Source of the DNA: Pseudomonas syringae | GTDB taxonomy: Bacteria > Pseudomonadota > Gammaproteobacteria > Pseudomonadales > Pseudomonadaceae | NCBI RefSeq assembly: GCF_023278085.1 | Contig: NZ_CP066265.1 | Coordinates: 836,501 to 900,500 of the forward strand | Reading direction: 5' to 3' | DNA length: 64,000 nucleotides | Part shown: in pieces, positions 44,301 through 53,084 of the stretch | Layout: each line of letters begins with the position of its first letter | Numbering within the stretch: the first letter of the stretch is position 1 | Made by a program: the position numbers and the translations under genes | Notes under the pieces: model-generated | The model's input: only the letters and a program-made list of their open reading frames with translations | The model's database searches: none | What the model was told of the DNA's origin: nothing

Positions 44301-45144
44301 AGACGTCGACCCACGCAAGATTCCGGCACTGGATATCAAGATCTCTCAACTGTTTCAGGGTGACCAACTATTGGGCCCGTGGGCGCTGAAGATTCGTCCT
44401 ACGGCTACCGGGATGCGTATGTCTGACATGAGCCTGGGCCTCAAAGGCATCCAGCTTGAAGGCGATGGATCCTGGGACGGTGCGCCGGGGGTGAGCAACA
44501 GCTGGTTCAAAGGGCATCTGGAGGGCAAGAACCTGGCGGATGTGCTCAAGGCCTGGGGGTTTGCGCCAACCGTCACCAGTGAAGATTTCGAGCTGAATGT
44601 CGACGGCCGCTGGCCTGGTTCGCCTGCGTGGGTCGGGCTCAAGCGCTATTCCGGCAGTCTCGATGCCACACTGAACCGTGGCCAGTTCGTGGAAGTGGAG
44701 GGCGGTGCTCAGGCGCTACGGGTGTTCGGGTTGCTGAATTTCAACTCCATCGGCCGTCGTCTGCGTCTGGACTTCTCGGACTTGCTGGGCAAAGGGCTGA
44801 GCTACGACCGGGTCAAGGGGCTGCTGGTGGCCAGTGATGGTGTCTATGTCACTCGCAAGCCGATCACGTTGACCGGGCCGTCCAGCAATCTGGAGCTCAA
44901 TGGCACGCTGGACATGGTCAGCGACCGCGTGGATGCCAAGCTGCTGGTGACCTTGCCGGTGACCAACAACTTGCCGATCGCGGCGCTGATTGTCGGCGCG
45001 CCGGCCATTGGCGGCGCCCTGTTTCTGGTCGACAAGCTGCTGGGCGACAGGGTTGCCCGCTTCGCCAGCGTGCAATACAAGGTCGAAGGACCGTGGAAAG
45101 AGCCGAAGATCACCTTCGACAAGCCATTTGAAAAGCCCCAGTAG
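41329..45144 (+). CDS. yhdP: YhdP-family AsmA-like phospholipid transport protein
   Basis: A 1271-aa protein with an N-terminal membrane anchor (about residues 8-33) and a very long beta-rich periplasmic body ending in an AsmA-like C-terminal domain. E. coli YhdP bridges the membranes and helps carry phospholipid to the outer membrane. The order yhdP next to rng is conserved with E. coli, which supports the call. Start ATG 41329 has AGAGGA 10 nt upstream. A 182-nt spacer separates it from rng. Confidence 0.93.
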   Translation: MGRLPRIVATLTRWGLSLCALILVVGALYVSLGRQLTPLVAEYRVDVESRASTALGMPLSIGSLEGSWNRFSPVLLAHDVMVGEGSSALRLDRVRVVPDLWASLLAREVRIEHLEVDGLQFVLKQDQDGGWAVQGLPMRNDSPFDPEQVFKQMQSVLHLSLLDSQVTVQPFDAAPLTLTYVNLSLTTGSYHQRLDARLTLPDGQPLALNVRSRVQASQWKDGEADVYASLPQSDWGKWLPKSLTREWTLSKLQAGGEVWMSWGKGTVQSATARLNAPKIKAVYAARKPTTVENLALNAWFARTATGFELKLDSLAMDLASKRWESRLQLTQTAATPDSEELWHVQADRLDLTPLTPLIDSLAPLPDKAMAVVDGLKVTGGLRNVLLDYRPQTTGDKRLGFAANLDKVGFNAYRGAPAAGNVSGAISGDLGQGELRLDTDDFMLHLDPIFAKPWRYQKANARLTWKLDDQAFTLIAPYIKVLGDEGKIAADFLIRIHLGHDQEDYMDLRVGMVDGDGRYTSKYLPTALSPELDHWLRTAVVSGAVKQGFFQYQGSLNKNSPDTARVISLFFDVSNATLAFQPGWPSLTGVDGKVYVENSGVRVKASKGQLLDTRVSNVLVNIPHVPSGQDSHLLVDGSFAGSLGDGLKILQQAPIGTGSTFAGWQGEGPLNGKLKLDIPLAKGVEPKVVVDFSTDNARLKLADPVLELTRLKGDFRFDSASGLSGKGIKAQAFDNPVTAEISAEGTPGANVTRIVANGLVTVKKLTDWLSVTQPLPVSGDLPFQLQLTLDSKDSPLLINSTLKGVAIDLPAPFGKTAETERPSEFRMTLQGPERRLGAAYDNLANFAFAAPGGKFADGRGELYLGRGGAIVPDAKGLRIRGELSELDVAPWQELAGRYAGGDPGGSAKQLLNSVDLQIGKLTAMGTTLDNVRVQLQRNAAAWALSLDSALAKGTALLPDAKSAPIGINMLYVRLPAPDPNAAVVENAPDPLADVDPRKIPALDIKISQLFQGDQLLGPWALKIRPTATGMRMSDMSLGLKGIQLEGDGSWDGAPGVSNSWFKGHLEGKNLADVLKAWGFAPTVTSEDFELNVDGRWPGSPAWVGLKRYSGSLDATLNRGQFVEVEGGAQALRVFGLLNFNSIGRRLRLDFSDLLGKGLSYDRVKGLLVASDGVYVTRKPITLTGPSSNLELNGTLDMVSDRVDAKLLVTLPVTNNLPIAALIVGAPAIGGALFLVDKLLGDRVARFASVQYKVEGPWKEPKITFDKPFEKPQ

Positions 45145-45192
45145 CGTCTCATGGAGTACAGTGGTGGCCATGACATCAAACAGCGGGTCGCC

Positions 45193-46038
45193 ATGCCTTT
45201 TGCCGTGATTCAAATGGTCAGCCAGAGCGATATCGACGCCAACCTGGCTCGGGCGCGCTCACTGTTGGAGCAGGCCGCCGAGGGCGGTGCGCGGCTGGCG
45301 GTGCTGCCGGAAAACTTCGTTGCCATCGGGCGTCGCGACGTCGCTGAGATCGGCCGCGCCGAAGCTCAGGGGCATGGACCGATCCTGCCATGGTTGAAAC
45401 TGGCCGCTCGCGACCTCAAGTTATGGATAGTTGCCGGAACCCTGCCACTGCCGCCGAATGATCGGCCCGATGGCAAGGTGACGGCGTGTTCGTTGCTGAT
45501 CGATGAACACGGCGAGCAGGTGGCGCGTTACGACAAGCTGCACCTGTTCGATGTGGACGTAGCAGACAACCGGGGCCGCTATCGCGAATCGGACGACTAT
45601 GCTCACGGCCATAACGTGGTGGTGGCCGACACTCCTGTCGGGCGCCTGGGGCTGACGGTCTGTTATGACCTGCGCTTTCCCGAGCTGTATACCGCGCTGC
45701 GCGAAGCGGGCGCTGAGTTGATTACCGCCCCGTCAGCCTTTACAGCGGTGACGGGGGCTGCGCACTGGGACATTCTGATCCGGGCGCGGGCTATCGAAAC
45801 CCAGTGCTACATACTGGCGGCGGCACAAGGCGGGGTCCATCCGGGGCCACGCGAGACTTACGGGCACGCAGCCATCGTTGATCCATGGGGCCGCGTGCTG
45901 GCTCAGCAAGCACAGGGTGAAGCCGTGCTGTTGGGCACACGAGACAGTGAAGAACAGGCGTCCATACGGGCGCGGATGCCGGTGTCCAGTCACCGGCGCT
46001 TTTTTTCGCAGGACGCCATGCGGCCTGCTTCGGAGTGA
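45193..46038 (+). CDS. Carbon-nitrogen hydrolase family protein (Nit-type amidase)
   Basis: A 281-aa nitrilase-superfamily amidase. The Glu-Lys-Cys triad is Glu40 in LPENF, Lys115 in YDKLHLFD and Cys157 in [11 protein letters not shown]. This sequence type matches Nit1/Nit2-like enzymes that deaminate damaged glutathione or omega-amides; deaminated glutathione amidase is a reasonable guess. The start at 45193 ([13 protein letters not shown]) gives the standard family N-terminus; an upstream in-frame ATG at 45151 adds 14 residues. tldD follows 2 nt later, so the two are probably co-transcribed. Confidence 0.9.
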   Translation: MPFAVIQMVSQSDIDANLARARSLLEQAAEGGARLAVLPENFVAIGRRDVAEIGRAEAQGHGPILPWLKLAARDLKLWIVAGTLPLPPNDRPDGKVTACSLLIDEHGEQVARYDKLHLFDVDVADNRGRYRESDDYAHGHNVVVADTPVGRLGLTVCYDLRFPELYTALREAGAELITAPSAFTAVTGAAHWDILIRARAIETQCYILAAAQGGVHPGPRETYGHAAIVDPWGRVLAQQAQGEAVLLGTRDSEEQASIRARMPVSSHRRFFSQDAMRPASE

Positions 46039-46040
46039 AT

Positions 46041-47480
46041 ATGAGTGATCTGTCCTCAGTCAGCGAACACCTTCTGGCACCCGGCGGCCTGAGCCTCGAC
46101 AGCCTGCAATCGGTACTCGGCGAACTTGCCGGCCCCGGCATCGATGCCGCGGACCTGTATTTTCAGGGGATGATCTCCGAGTCGTGGTCGCTGGAAGACG
46201 GCATCGTCAAGGAAGGCAGTTTCAATCTCGATCAAGGCGTGGGCGTGCGCGCTCAGTCAGGAGAGAAGACCGGTTTCGCGTACAGCAACGCCATCACTGA
46301 AGATGCGCTGCGCACCGCTGCCCGCGCCGCCCGGTCGATTTCTCGCGCTGGCCAGAATGGCCGCGTGCAGACGTTTACGTCGCAGGACGTGGCTCAGCTG
46401 TATGCGCCGGATAATCCGCTGGAAGTGCTGAGCCGTGCCGAGAAGGTCGAGTTGCTGAAGCGCATCGACGTCGCAACTCGCGCACTGGACTCGCGTATTC
46501 AGCAGGTGTCGGTGAGCATGGCCGGAGTCTGGGAGCGCATTCTGGTGGCGGCAGCCGATGGCAGCCTGGCCGCCGACGTGCGCCCTCTGGTGCGCTTCAA
46601 TGTCAGCGTCATCGTCGAGCAGAATGGCCGTCGCGAACGCGGCGGGCATGGCGGCGGCGGACGTACCGACTACCGTTATTTCCTGACTGACGACCGTGCC
46701 ATGGGCTACGCCCGCGAGGCGTTGCGTCAGGCGCTGGTCAATCTGGAAGCGATTCCCGCGCCGGCCGGTACATTGCCGGTCGTGCTCGGTTCCGGCTGGT
46801 CCGGGGTGCTGCTGCACGAAGCAGTGGGGCACGGTCTGGAAGGCGATTTCAACCGCAAGGGCAGTTCTGCCTACAGCGGGCGCATGGGCGAGATGGTTGC
46901 GTCCAGGCTCTGCACCATCGTGGACGACGGCACGCTGGCAGGGCGTCGCGGCTCGCTGAGCGTCGATGACGAAGGCACGCCGACCGAATGCACCACGCTG
47001 ATCGAAAACGGTGTGCTCAAGGGCTACATGCAGGACAAGCTCAATGCCCGGTTGATGGGCGTTGCGCGGACCGGCAACGGTCGTCGCGAGTCCTACGCCC
47101 ATCTGCCGATGCCGCGCATGACCAACACCTACATGCTGGGCGGGCAGAGCGATCCGCAGGAAATCATCGCGTCGGTCAAGCGGGGTATCTATTGCGCCAA
47201 TCTGGGCGGCGGTCAGGTCGACATCACCAGTGGCAAGTTCGTGTTTTCGACCAGTGAGGCCTACCTGATCGAAGACGGCAAAATCACGGCGCCCGTCAAA
47301 GGTGCGACCTTGATCGGCAACGGGCCGGAAGCAATGAGCAGGGTTTCGATGGTGGGTAACGATCTGTCGCTGGACAGCGGCGTCGGTACGTGCGGAAAAG
47401 ACGGCCAGTCGCTGCCGGTCGGTGTGGGTCAGCCTACGCTGAAAATCGACGCGATTACGGTTGGCGGTACAGGTAGCTGA
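46041..47480 (+). CDS. tldD: Metalloprotease TldD
   Basis: TldD is the zinc metalloprotease half of the TldD/TldE complex, which degrades small peptides and matures microcin and PQQ-like precursors. The 479-aa protein has the HExxxH zinc motif in [20 protein letters not shown] (about residues 260-279). The start is ATG 46041, with CGGAG upstream; a GTG two codons earlier overlaps the previous stop. The inactive partner, pmbA, lies on the far side of yjgA. A convergent hairpin follows at 47489. Confidence 0.96.
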   Translation: MSDLSSVSEHLLAPGGLSLDSLQSVLGELAGPGIDAADLYFQGMISESWSLEDGIVKEGSFNLDQGVGVRAQSGEKTGFAYSNAITEDALRTAARAARSISRAGQNGRVQTFTSQDVAQLYAPDNPLEVLSRAEKVELLKRIDVATRALDSRIQQVSVSMAGVWERILVAAADGSLAADVRPLVRFNVSVIVEQNGRRERGGHGGGGRTDYRYFLTDDRAMGYAREALRQALVNLEAIPAPAGTLPVVLGSGWSGVLLHEAVGHGLEGDFNRKGSSAYSGRMGEMVASRLCTIVDDGTLAGRRGSLSVDDEGTPTECTTLIENGVLKGYMQDKLNARLMGVARTGNGRRESYAHLPMPRMTNTYMLGGQSDPQEIIASVKRGIYCANLGGGQVDITSGKFVFSTSEAYLIEDGKITAPVKGATLIGNGPEAMSRVSMVGNDLSLDSGVGTCGKDGQSLPVGVGQPTLKIDAITVGGTGS

Positions 47481-47488
47481 ATGTGAGT

Positions 47489-47519
47489 CGGGGCTGGCCG
47501 CTTGCTGCGGCCCACCCCG
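47489..47519. terminator. Hairpin between convergent tldD and yjgA
   Basis: CGGGG and CCCCG plus inner GGCCGC/GCGGCC arms form a GC-rich stem with a short internal loop. No clear T tract follows on either strand. Confidence 0.5.
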
Positions 47520-47528
47520 AGGTCGACA

Positions 47529-48050
47529 TCAACGCAGACCGCGTTGAAGTTCGTCCAGCTCACGGATGTATTTGAAGATTTTGCGGCTGGTGGCCGGCGG
47601 TTTGTTGCGTGCAACTTCGTGTTGCGCCTGACGAATCAACGAACGCAGTTGCTGACGGTCGGCATCGGGGTATTCGATAACGAATTTCTCGAGGTCGGCG
47701 TCATCACCGGCGATCAGGCGATCACGCCAGCGTTCCAGATTGTGGAAACGTTCATTGTACTGGCGAGTGGAGGCATCGAGTTGGTCGAGCAACACCAGAA
47801 TGGCTTCCTGGTCCTGATCGCGCATCAGCTTGCCAATGAACAGAATATGCCGCTTTCGCGCAATGTTGGCCGTGTGCTTGGGCGCTTCGGCCAGGGCCTT
47901 GCGCAAAGCGTCGGTCAACGGCAGCTTGGCCAGCACATCGGCTTTGAGTGTTGTCAGTCGTTCACCGAGGTCAACCAGCGCATGCAGCTCGCGTTTGACC
48001 TGAGTTTTGCTTTTCTCCCCGTCAAGGGAGTCGTCGTAAGAATCAACCAT
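47529..48050 (-). CDS. yjgA: Ribosome biogenesis factor YjgA/DarP (DUF615)
   Basis: A 173-aa DUF615 protein, starting [22 protein letters not shown]. The family binds pre-50S subunits and helps late assembly in E. coli (also called DarP). It contains the [13 protein letters not shown] and [13 protein letters not shown] motifs and a charged C-terminus. A TTG 15 nt upstream is in frame but not needed. It sits between tldD and pmbA on the opposite strand, the arrangement seen in other pseudomonads. Confidence 0.93.
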
Positions 48051-48157
48051 GGGGGCAGTCCGCAAAGAAACGCCGCCATGATAACCAGTCGTGGGCCGCT
48101 TGTCCGGCCCGGTCGGTATTCGGCCTGTGCTGAAAGAAGAATTTGATGGAGAAAGTC

Positions 48158-49504
48158 ATGAGTGCAACCCAAAGCGTCGGCCCACAGGCCTTGCCCGAAT
48201 TGCAGGAACAAGTCGAGCAGATCATCGCCGAAGCGAGGCGTCAGGGTGCCAGCGCCTGTGAAGTGGCGGTGTCGGTGGACCAAGGGCTGTCGACATCGGT
48301 CCGCCAGCGTGAAGTCGAAACCGTCGAGTTCAATCGTGACCAGGGTTTTGGTATTACGTTGTACGTTGGGCAGCGCAAAGGCTCGGCCAGCACGTCTGCG
48401 ACCGGCGCCGATGCCATTCGCGAAACCGTAGCCGCCGCCCTGGCGATTGCCGAACACACCTCCGAAGATGAAAGCTCCGGGCTGGCCGACGCTGCGCTGA
48501 TGGCCAAGGAGGTCATGGATTTTGACCTTTATCACACTTGGGACATCACGCCCGAGCAGGCCATCGAGAAAGCGTTGATCTGCGAAGCGGCAGCGTTCGA
48601 GGCCGACAGCCGGATCAAGAACGCCGACGGCACCACCCTCAATACCCATCAGGGCTGCCGCGTATACGGCAACAGCAATGGGTTCATCGGCGGCTATGCG
48701 TCGACCCGGCATAGCCTGAGTTGCGTGATGATTGCCGAAGGCGAAGGCCAGATGCAGCGCGACTACTGGTATGACGTCAACCGCAAGGGCCAGTTGCTGG
48801 CCGATGCCGAGAGCATTGGCCGCAAGGCCGCGCAACGGGCGGCGAGCCGCCTGGGCGCGCGGCCTGTGCCTACCTGTGAAGTGCCGGTGCTGTTTGCCGC
48901 TGAACTGGCGGGTGGCTTGTTCGGCAGTTTTCTCGGCGCTATCTCTGGCGGCAACCTGTATCGCAAGTCGTCATTTCTCGAGGGCTCTCTTGGCCAGCGA
49001 CTGTTCCCGGAGTGGATGACCATCGATGAGCGTCCACACCTGAGGCACGCCATGGGCAGTTCCGCGTTCGACAGCGATGGCCTGGCGACGTATGCCAAAC
49101 CCTTCGTGGACAAAGGCGATCTGGTGTCCTACGTGCTGAGCACCTATTCCGGCCGCAAGCTGGGCATGCCAAGCACCGCCAATGCGGGCGGCGTTCATAA
49201 CCTGTTCGTTACTCATGGTTCCGAAGATCAGGATGCGCTGATCCGGCGCATGGGCCGTGGTTTGCTGGTCACTGAGTTGATGGGCAGCGGCCTGAACATG
49301 GTCACCGGTGATTACTCGCGTGGCGCAGCGGGCTTCTGGGTCGAGAACGGCGAGATTCAGTTTCCGGTTCAGGAAGTGACTATTGCCGGGAACATGCGCG
49401 ACATGTTCAAACAGATCGTCGCCGTGGGCAGCGATCTCGAACTGCGCAGCAACATCCGCACCGGCTCGGTACTGATCGAGCGCATGATGGTGGCGGGGAG
49501 CTGA
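48158..49504 (+). CDS. pmbA: Metalloprotease-like protein PmbA/TldE
   Basis: PmbA (TldE) is the partner of TldD and lacks the HExxxH zinc site, as expected. The 448-aa protein starts MSATQSVGPQALPELQEQ with GGAGAAAG 5 nt upstream. Family features include VSYVLSTYSGRKLGMPSTANAGG near residue 330 and the GAAGFWVENGEI stretch. It diverges from yjgA. A repeat-family palindrome follows at 49542. Confidence 0.95.
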   Translation: MSATQSVGPQALPELQEQVEQIIAEARRQGASACEVAVSVDQGLSTSVRQREVETVEFNRDQGFGITLYVGQRKGSASTSATGADAIRETVAAALAIAEHTSEDESSGLADAALMAKEVMDFDLYHTWDITPEQAIEKALICEAAAFEADSRIKNADGTTLNTHQGCRVYGNSNGFIGGYASTRHSLSCVMIAEGEGQMQRDYWYDVNRKGQLLADAESIGRKAAQRAASRLGARPVPTCEVPVLFAAELAGGLFGSFLGAISGGNLYRKSSFLEGSLGQRLFPEWMTIDERPHLRHAMGSSAFDSDGLATYAKPFVDKGDLVSYVLSTYSGRKLGMPSTANAGGVHNLFVTHGSEDQDALIRRMGRGLLVTELMGSGLNMVTGDYSRGAAGFWVENGEIQFPVQEVTIAGNMRDMFKQIVAVGSDLELRSNIRTGSVLIERMMVAGS

Positions 49505-49541
49505 TTAGCCTGCATCGCTACCGCTGCATACCTGACTGACT

Positions 49542-49571
49542 CGCATGCCAATGCTCCGGCGTTGGCATGCG
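49542..49571. repeat. Palindromic repeat, single copy
   Basis: CGCATGCCAA and TTGGCATGCG form a perfect 10-bp inverted repeat around TGCTCCGGCG. The same sequence, slightly changed (GCCAATGCTCCGCGTTGGC), occurs in the repeat island near 32457. It may also act as the pmbA transcript end. Confidence 0.7.
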
Positions 49572-49726
49572 CTTCCTGTCACGCCGCATCACCTGTCCTT
49601 ACCGTGCCACACTCCCCAGTTTCTGCACGATCGATAGCTCATGAAGCCTCGCTTCATTGTCTTCTCAGAACCCCCTCGCAAAAGTCCATCTCATCAACAT
49701 GCTTGTGTTGAGTCAAAATCTCATTT

Positions 49727-49745
49727 AATAATGAATATCATTTGA
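49727..49745. promoter_or_regulatory. Fur box before the TPR gene and sodA
   Basis: AATAATGAATATCATTTGA matches the 19-bp Fur consensus at 13 positions, including the central AATGA and ATCATT. It lies 62-80 nt before the next start codon in an AT-rich promoter region. Iron repression of the two genes downstream is inferred, in agreement with the known Fur control of the corresponding P. aeruginosa operon. Confidence 0.6.
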
Positions 49746-49806
49746 GGGTGAAATGTGACCGCCGGGATCACCTGGTCCGGCCAGCCTGCGCCTCTGGGGG
49801 TATGTC

Positions 49807-50268
49807 ATGCAGCATTGGAAACGCACCATTGAACAGGCCAACCGCTGTTTCAGTCTGGGTGAGTGGGTTGAAGCCCGTGAGCTGTACCTCCAGGCGCTGG
49901 CCCTGGCACAAGTGCTTTTCGAGCGTTGGCCAGACGTCGATGAAGCCGTTGCGGCGTGTGTGATTTCCCATCACAACCTGGCGGACCTGCACCTCAGCCT
50001 GGGGCAGCCAGAAGAAAGCGCCGAATACCTGTGCGCAATCCATCAGCACCTGTTGCAGACCATGCAGAGCCAGCGGCTGACGCCCGCTCTGCGCGAAGCG
50101 GCCCTGCGCCACAGCAGCAAGACCTACGCCGAGCTACTGAGCTTTATCAGCGAGCATGGCGAATACCCGCGCACCCATCGACTGCTGAACAGCAGCAGTG
50201 AGCACACGCGCTCATCGCTGCAGCGCCATTCAGCGACTCATTCCGGACTTTTTTACGGAGCACACTGA
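49807..50268 (+). CDS. Small helical (TPR-like) protein of the iron-repressed sod operon
   Basis: A 153-aa mostly helical protein with two TPR-like pairs ([24 protein letters not shown] and [22 protein letters not shown]). It corresponds in position to the hypothetical gene between fumC and sodM in P. aeruginosa. Its function is unknown, and a role with SodA is only suggested by the operon. The stop is 1 nt before the sodA ATG. A Fur box lies upstream. Confidence 0.75.
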   Translation: MQHWKRTIEQANRCFSLGEWVEARELYLQALALAQVLFERWPDVDEAVAACVISHHNLADLHLSLGQPEESAEYLCAIHQHLLQTMQSQRLTPALREAALRHSSKTYAELLSFISEHGEYPRTHRLLNSSSEHTRSSLQRHSATHSGLFYGAH

Positions 50269-50269
50269 A

Positions 50270-50881
50270 ATGTCTCATACCTTGCCAGCACTGCCGTACG
50301 CCTACGATGCACTAGAGCCGCACATTGATGCGCAGACCATGGAAATCCACTACACCAAGCATCACCAGACCTATATCACCAACCTCAATGCGGCGGTCGA
50401 CGGCACTGAATTCGCCGACTGGTCGGTTGAAAAACTCGTCGCCAGCGTCAAGCAACTGCCTGAAAACCTGCGCCCGGCGGTGATCAATCAAGGTGGAGGT
50501 CATGCCAACCATTCGCTGTTCTGGGAAGTCATGGTGCCCGGCGGTGGCGGCTTGCCACAAGGCGCGATCGCCGCTGCAATAGACGAGCAATTGGGTGGCT
50601 TTGACAGCTTCAAGGAGGCCTTTACCAAAGCCGCACTGACGCGTTTTGGCAGTGGATGGGCCTGGCTGAGCGTGACCCCTGACAAAAAACTGGTAGTCGA
50701 AAGCAGCGGCAATCAGGACAGCCCGCTGATGAATGGCAACACACCCATTCTGGGGCTGGACGTGTGGGAACATGCCTACTACCTGCGCTACCAGAACCGC
50801 CGTCCCGAATACATCAACGCGTTCTACAACGTGATCAACTGGCAGGAAGTAGCCCGACGCTATCAGGCTGCTCTGGCCTGA
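50270..50881 (+). CDS. sodA: Manganese superoxide dismutase
   Basis: A 203-aa Fe/Mn superoxide dismutase with the four metal ligands: His in [10 protein letters not shown], His in [10 protein letters not shown], and Asp and His in DVWEHAYYL. The Mn-type Gln is present in GNQDSPLM, and [11 protein letters not shown] supports Mn over Fe. It removes superoxide in the cytoplasm. The start follows the TPR gene by 1 nt, with CGGAG nearby. Under low iron, Fur relief would raise this Mn enzyme in place of an Fe enzyme. Confidence 0.96.
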   Translation: MSHTLPALPYAYDALEPHIDAQTMEIHYTKHHQTYITNLNAAVDGTEFADWSVEKLVASVKQLPENLRPAVINQGGGHANHSLFWEVMVPGGGGLPQGAIAAAIDEQLGGFDSFKEAFTKAALTRFGSGWAWLSVTPDKKLVVESSGNQDSPLMNGNTPILGLDVWEHAYYLRYQNRRPEYINAFYNVINWQEVARRYQAALA

Positions 50882-50907
50882 TCCCTCGACACCCGCCAAG
50901 GGCGCCT

Positions 50908-51039
50908 ATGCGTTCTGAACGACTCTCGATCAATAAAGTGCGGTTGCTGCGCAGGGGAGCAGGAACCGTGCTGCTGTTGGCAGGTATGGTGTTGCTGGCA
51001 GGGCGGGGGATGAGTTGGCTTCAGGTGCATTGCTTGTGA
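50908..51039 (+). CDS. Possible small membrane protein, 43 aa
   Basis: The frame MRSERLSINKVRLLRRGAGTV and so on has a positively charged start and one predicted membrane segment (about 19-37). AAGGG lies about 8 nt upstream. It fills the space between sodA and the convergent ptsO. No relatives are recognised, so it may be spurious. Confidence 0.3.
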   Translation: MRSERLSINKVRLLRRGAGTVLLLAGMVLLAGRGMSWLQVHCL

Positions 51040-51075
51040 TGGGTGTGACACGCCGAGACGTGTGAGGTCGAGGGC

Positions 51076-51348
51076 TTATTCGCCCTCGTCAAACCTGTTA
51101 TTGATCAGTTCTACCAAGCCATCAAGGGCTTCATGCTCGAATTCACCTTCGGTGTGCAGATGAATCTCGGTGCCTTTGCCCGCAGCCAGCATCATCACAG
51201 CCATGATGCTCTTGCCATCGACCATGCTTTCCGGCGTGCGGCCGACGCGGATCTGGCAGGGAAACTTGCCGGCAACGCCTACGAACTTGGCGGCGGCGCG
51301 GGCGTGCAAACCCAGTTTGTTGATGATGGTGATTTGACGAGCGGGCAT
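51076..51348 (-). CDS. ptsO: HPr-like phosphocarrier protein NPr (PtsO)
   Basis: A 90-aa HPr-family protein with the phosphorylation site His15 in LGLHARAAAKFV and Ser47 in DGKSIMAVMML. In the nitrogen PTS it takes phosphate from PtsP (EI-Ntr) and passes it to EIIA-Ntr. It ends the rpoN operon and follows rapZ by 16 nt. It is convergent with sodA. Confidence 0.95.
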   Translation of the reverse strand: MPARQITIINKLGLHARAAAKFVGVAGKFPCQIRVGRTPESMVDGKSIMAVMMLAAGKGTEIHLHTEGEFEHEALDGLVELINNRFDEGE

Positions 51349-51364
51349 CGCAGTGTAAATCCTT

Positions 51365-52222
51365 TCAGCTAAGGTCGCGGTGGCGGACCTGAACGTTCTT
51401 GAGTGATTGTTGCAATACCTGACCCAGGCGTTCTGTCAGGTAGACGGAGCGATGGTGCCCCCCAGTGCAACCGATGGCAATGGTAACGTAAGAACGGTTG
51501 CTGGCTGCGAATCGAGGCAGCCATTTGTTCAGATAGGCGAAGATGTCCTGAAACATTTCTTCAACGTCGGGCTGCACGGACAGATAATCGATAACAGGCT
51601 GTTCGAGACCTGAATGATCGCGCAATTCAGGCTTCCAGTACGGGTTGGGCAGGCAGCGCACATCAAAGACCAGATCGGCATCAACGGGCATGCCACGCTT
51701 GAAGCCGAACGACTCGAGCAGAAAGGCAGTACCAGGCTCGGGCTTGTTGAGCAGGCGCAGTTTCAGTGCATCGCGCAACTGGTAGAGGTTCAGGTGGGTG
51801 GTGTTGATCTTCAGGTCGGCCAGATCGATGATCGGGCCCAGTAATGTAGTCTCGTCGCGTATCGCCTCGGCCAGCGAGCGATCTGCCGTGCTCAAGGGGT
51901 GGCGACGTCGGGTTTCCGAGAAGCGTTTGAGCAGGGTGGCTTCGTCGGCATCCAGATACAGCACGTCGCACTGGATATTGCGTGAGCGCACTTCATCGAG
52001 CATCTGCGGAAAACGGGTCAGATGGCTTGGCAGATTGCGTGCGTCGATCGAAACCGCCAACAGTGGCTCTGCCAGCTCGGTGTTGATCAGTGCGCGTTCG
52101 GCCAGTTCCGGCAGCAGACCGGCAGGAAGGTTGTCGACACAATAGAAGCCGTTGTCTTCCAGTACATCCAGCGCGGTACTTTTGCCCGAACCGGAGCGGC
52201 CGCTGACGATGATCATGCGCAT
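51365..52222 (-). CDS. rapZ: RNase adapter protein RapZ
   Basis: A 285-aa P-loop protein starting [19 protein letters not shown], with Walker A GRSGSGKS near residues 8-15, [13 protein letters not shown] and a C-terminal domain with [14 protein letters not shown]. RapZ controls GlmS in E. coli through sRNA decay. The start at ATG 52222 is preferred to a TTG 6 nt earlier. The gene follows the ptsN stop by 2 nt, so they are coupled. This gene lies in rpoN operons of many gammaproteobacteria. Confidence 0.95.
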   Translation of the reverse strand: MRMIIVSGRSGSGKSTALDVLEDNGFYCVDNLPAGLLPELAERALINTELAEPLLAVSIDARNLPSHLTRFPQMLDEVRSRNIQCDVLYLDADEATLLKRFSETRRRHPLSTADRSLAEAIRDETTLLGPIIDLADLKINTTHLNLYQLRDALKLRLLNKPEPGTAFLLESFGFKRGMPVDADLVFDVRCLPNPYWKPELRDHSGLEQPVIDYLSVQPDVEEMFQDIFAYLNKWLPRFAASNRSYVTIAIGCTGGHHRSVYLTERLGQVLQQSLKNVQVRHRDLS

Positions 52223-52224
52223 TG

Positions 52225-52689
52225 TCAAAGACCTTTTTGTGCGTCCAGCACCACGTTATACAGCGCTTCGTCGCTTGCCGCGTTGCGCAGGCTCTTGCGC
52301 ACGTCGGCCTTGTCGAGCATGCCGGCAATCTGGCTAAGCAGCTCCAGGTGATCGTCGGTCGCCTTCTGCGGGACCAGCAAGACAAACAGCAAGTCCACGG
52401 GCGCACCGTCGATGGCGTCGAAATCTACCGGAGCATCAAGGTGAATCACTGCACTGACGGGCTCGCCACAGGAGGCCAGGCGGCAGTGAGGAATGGCGAT
52501 GCCGTTGCCGAAACCGGTCGATCCCAGTTTTTCACGGGCAACCAGGCTTTCGAACACAGTGCCCGAATCCATTCCCGGCACTTCGCGGCCGATCAGGTTG
52601 GCAATCTGTTCAAGTACACGTTTCTTGCTGCCGCCCGGCATGTTCACGAGTGAACGGCCGGGGGTCAGGATATTTTCAAATCGGATCAT
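52225..52689 (-). CDS. ptsN: Nitrogen PTS EIIA-Ntr
   Basis: A 154-aa EIIA protein of the fructose/mannitol type. The phosphorylated His68 lies in [13 protein letters not shown]-Ntr receives phosphate from NPr and regulates potassium, carbon and nitrogen functions rather than transporting sugar. It sits between hpf (11 nt upstream) and rapZ in the rpoN operon. Confidence 0.96.
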   Translation of the reverse strand: MIRFENILTPGRSLVNMPGGSKKRVLEQIANLIGREVPGMDSGTVFESLVAREKLGSTGFGNGIAIPHCRLASCGEPVSAVIHLDAPVDFDAIDGAPVDLLFVLLVPQKATDDHLELLSQIAGMLDKADVRKSLRNAASDEALYNVVLDAQKGL

Positions 52690-52700
52690 TTAAATGGGCG

Positions 52701-53009
52701 TTAGCGAGCGGCCGCACCTTTGAGGATGCTTTGCTGCTTTTCCTTATGCTTGAGCAATTGTCTGTCGAGCTTGTCAGTGAGCAGGTCGATTGCAGCGTAC
52801 ATGTCGTCATGTTCAGCATTGGCAACCACCTCCCCTCCGTGGATGTGCAGCGTGGCTTCGATCTTCTGCTTGAGCTTCTCGACCGCCATCGTGACCTGCA
52901 CGTTTGTAATCTTGTCAAAGTGCCCCTCCAGCTTCTTGAGCTTGAGCTCAACATATTCACGAAGGGGCTTGGTCACTTCCAGTTGGTGTCCACTGATGTT
53001 GACTTGCAT
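52701..53009 (-). CDS. hpf: Ribosome hibernation promoting factor (HPF, short form)
   Basis: A 102-aa HPF/YfiA-family protein (MQVNISGHQLEVTKPLREYV). It binds the 30S decoding site in stationary phase and favours 100S dimers. The C-terminal dimerisation domain of long HPF is absent, so this is the short form. AAAGGAGAAAG precedes the ATG at 53009; upstream in-frame residues lack family character. rpoN lies 75 nt upstream. Confidence 0.94.
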   Translation of the reverse strand: MQVNISGHQLEVTKPLREYVELKLKKLEGHFDKITNVQVTMAVEKLKQKIEATLHIHGGEVVANAEHDDMYAAIDLLTDKLDRQLLKHKEKQQSILKGAAAR

Positions 53010-53084
53010 ACAGCTTTCTCCTTTGCCAATGCATAAAGAGACAGGCGTGACGCCTGCCACTGGAACGCTGTGGCTCGGCCTGCA

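Larger units (their letters stand above)
49505..49806. other. Gene-free spacer before the sod operon
   Basis: No credible gene is present in these 302 nt. It holds a palindrome of the same family as the 32-kb repeat island at 49542-49571 (CGCATGCCAA/TTGGCATGCG), then an AT-rich stretch with a Fur box at 49727-49745 that leads into the next gene. The iron-regulated genes fagA and fumC, which precede the next gene in P. aeruginosa, are not here. Confidence 0.7.
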
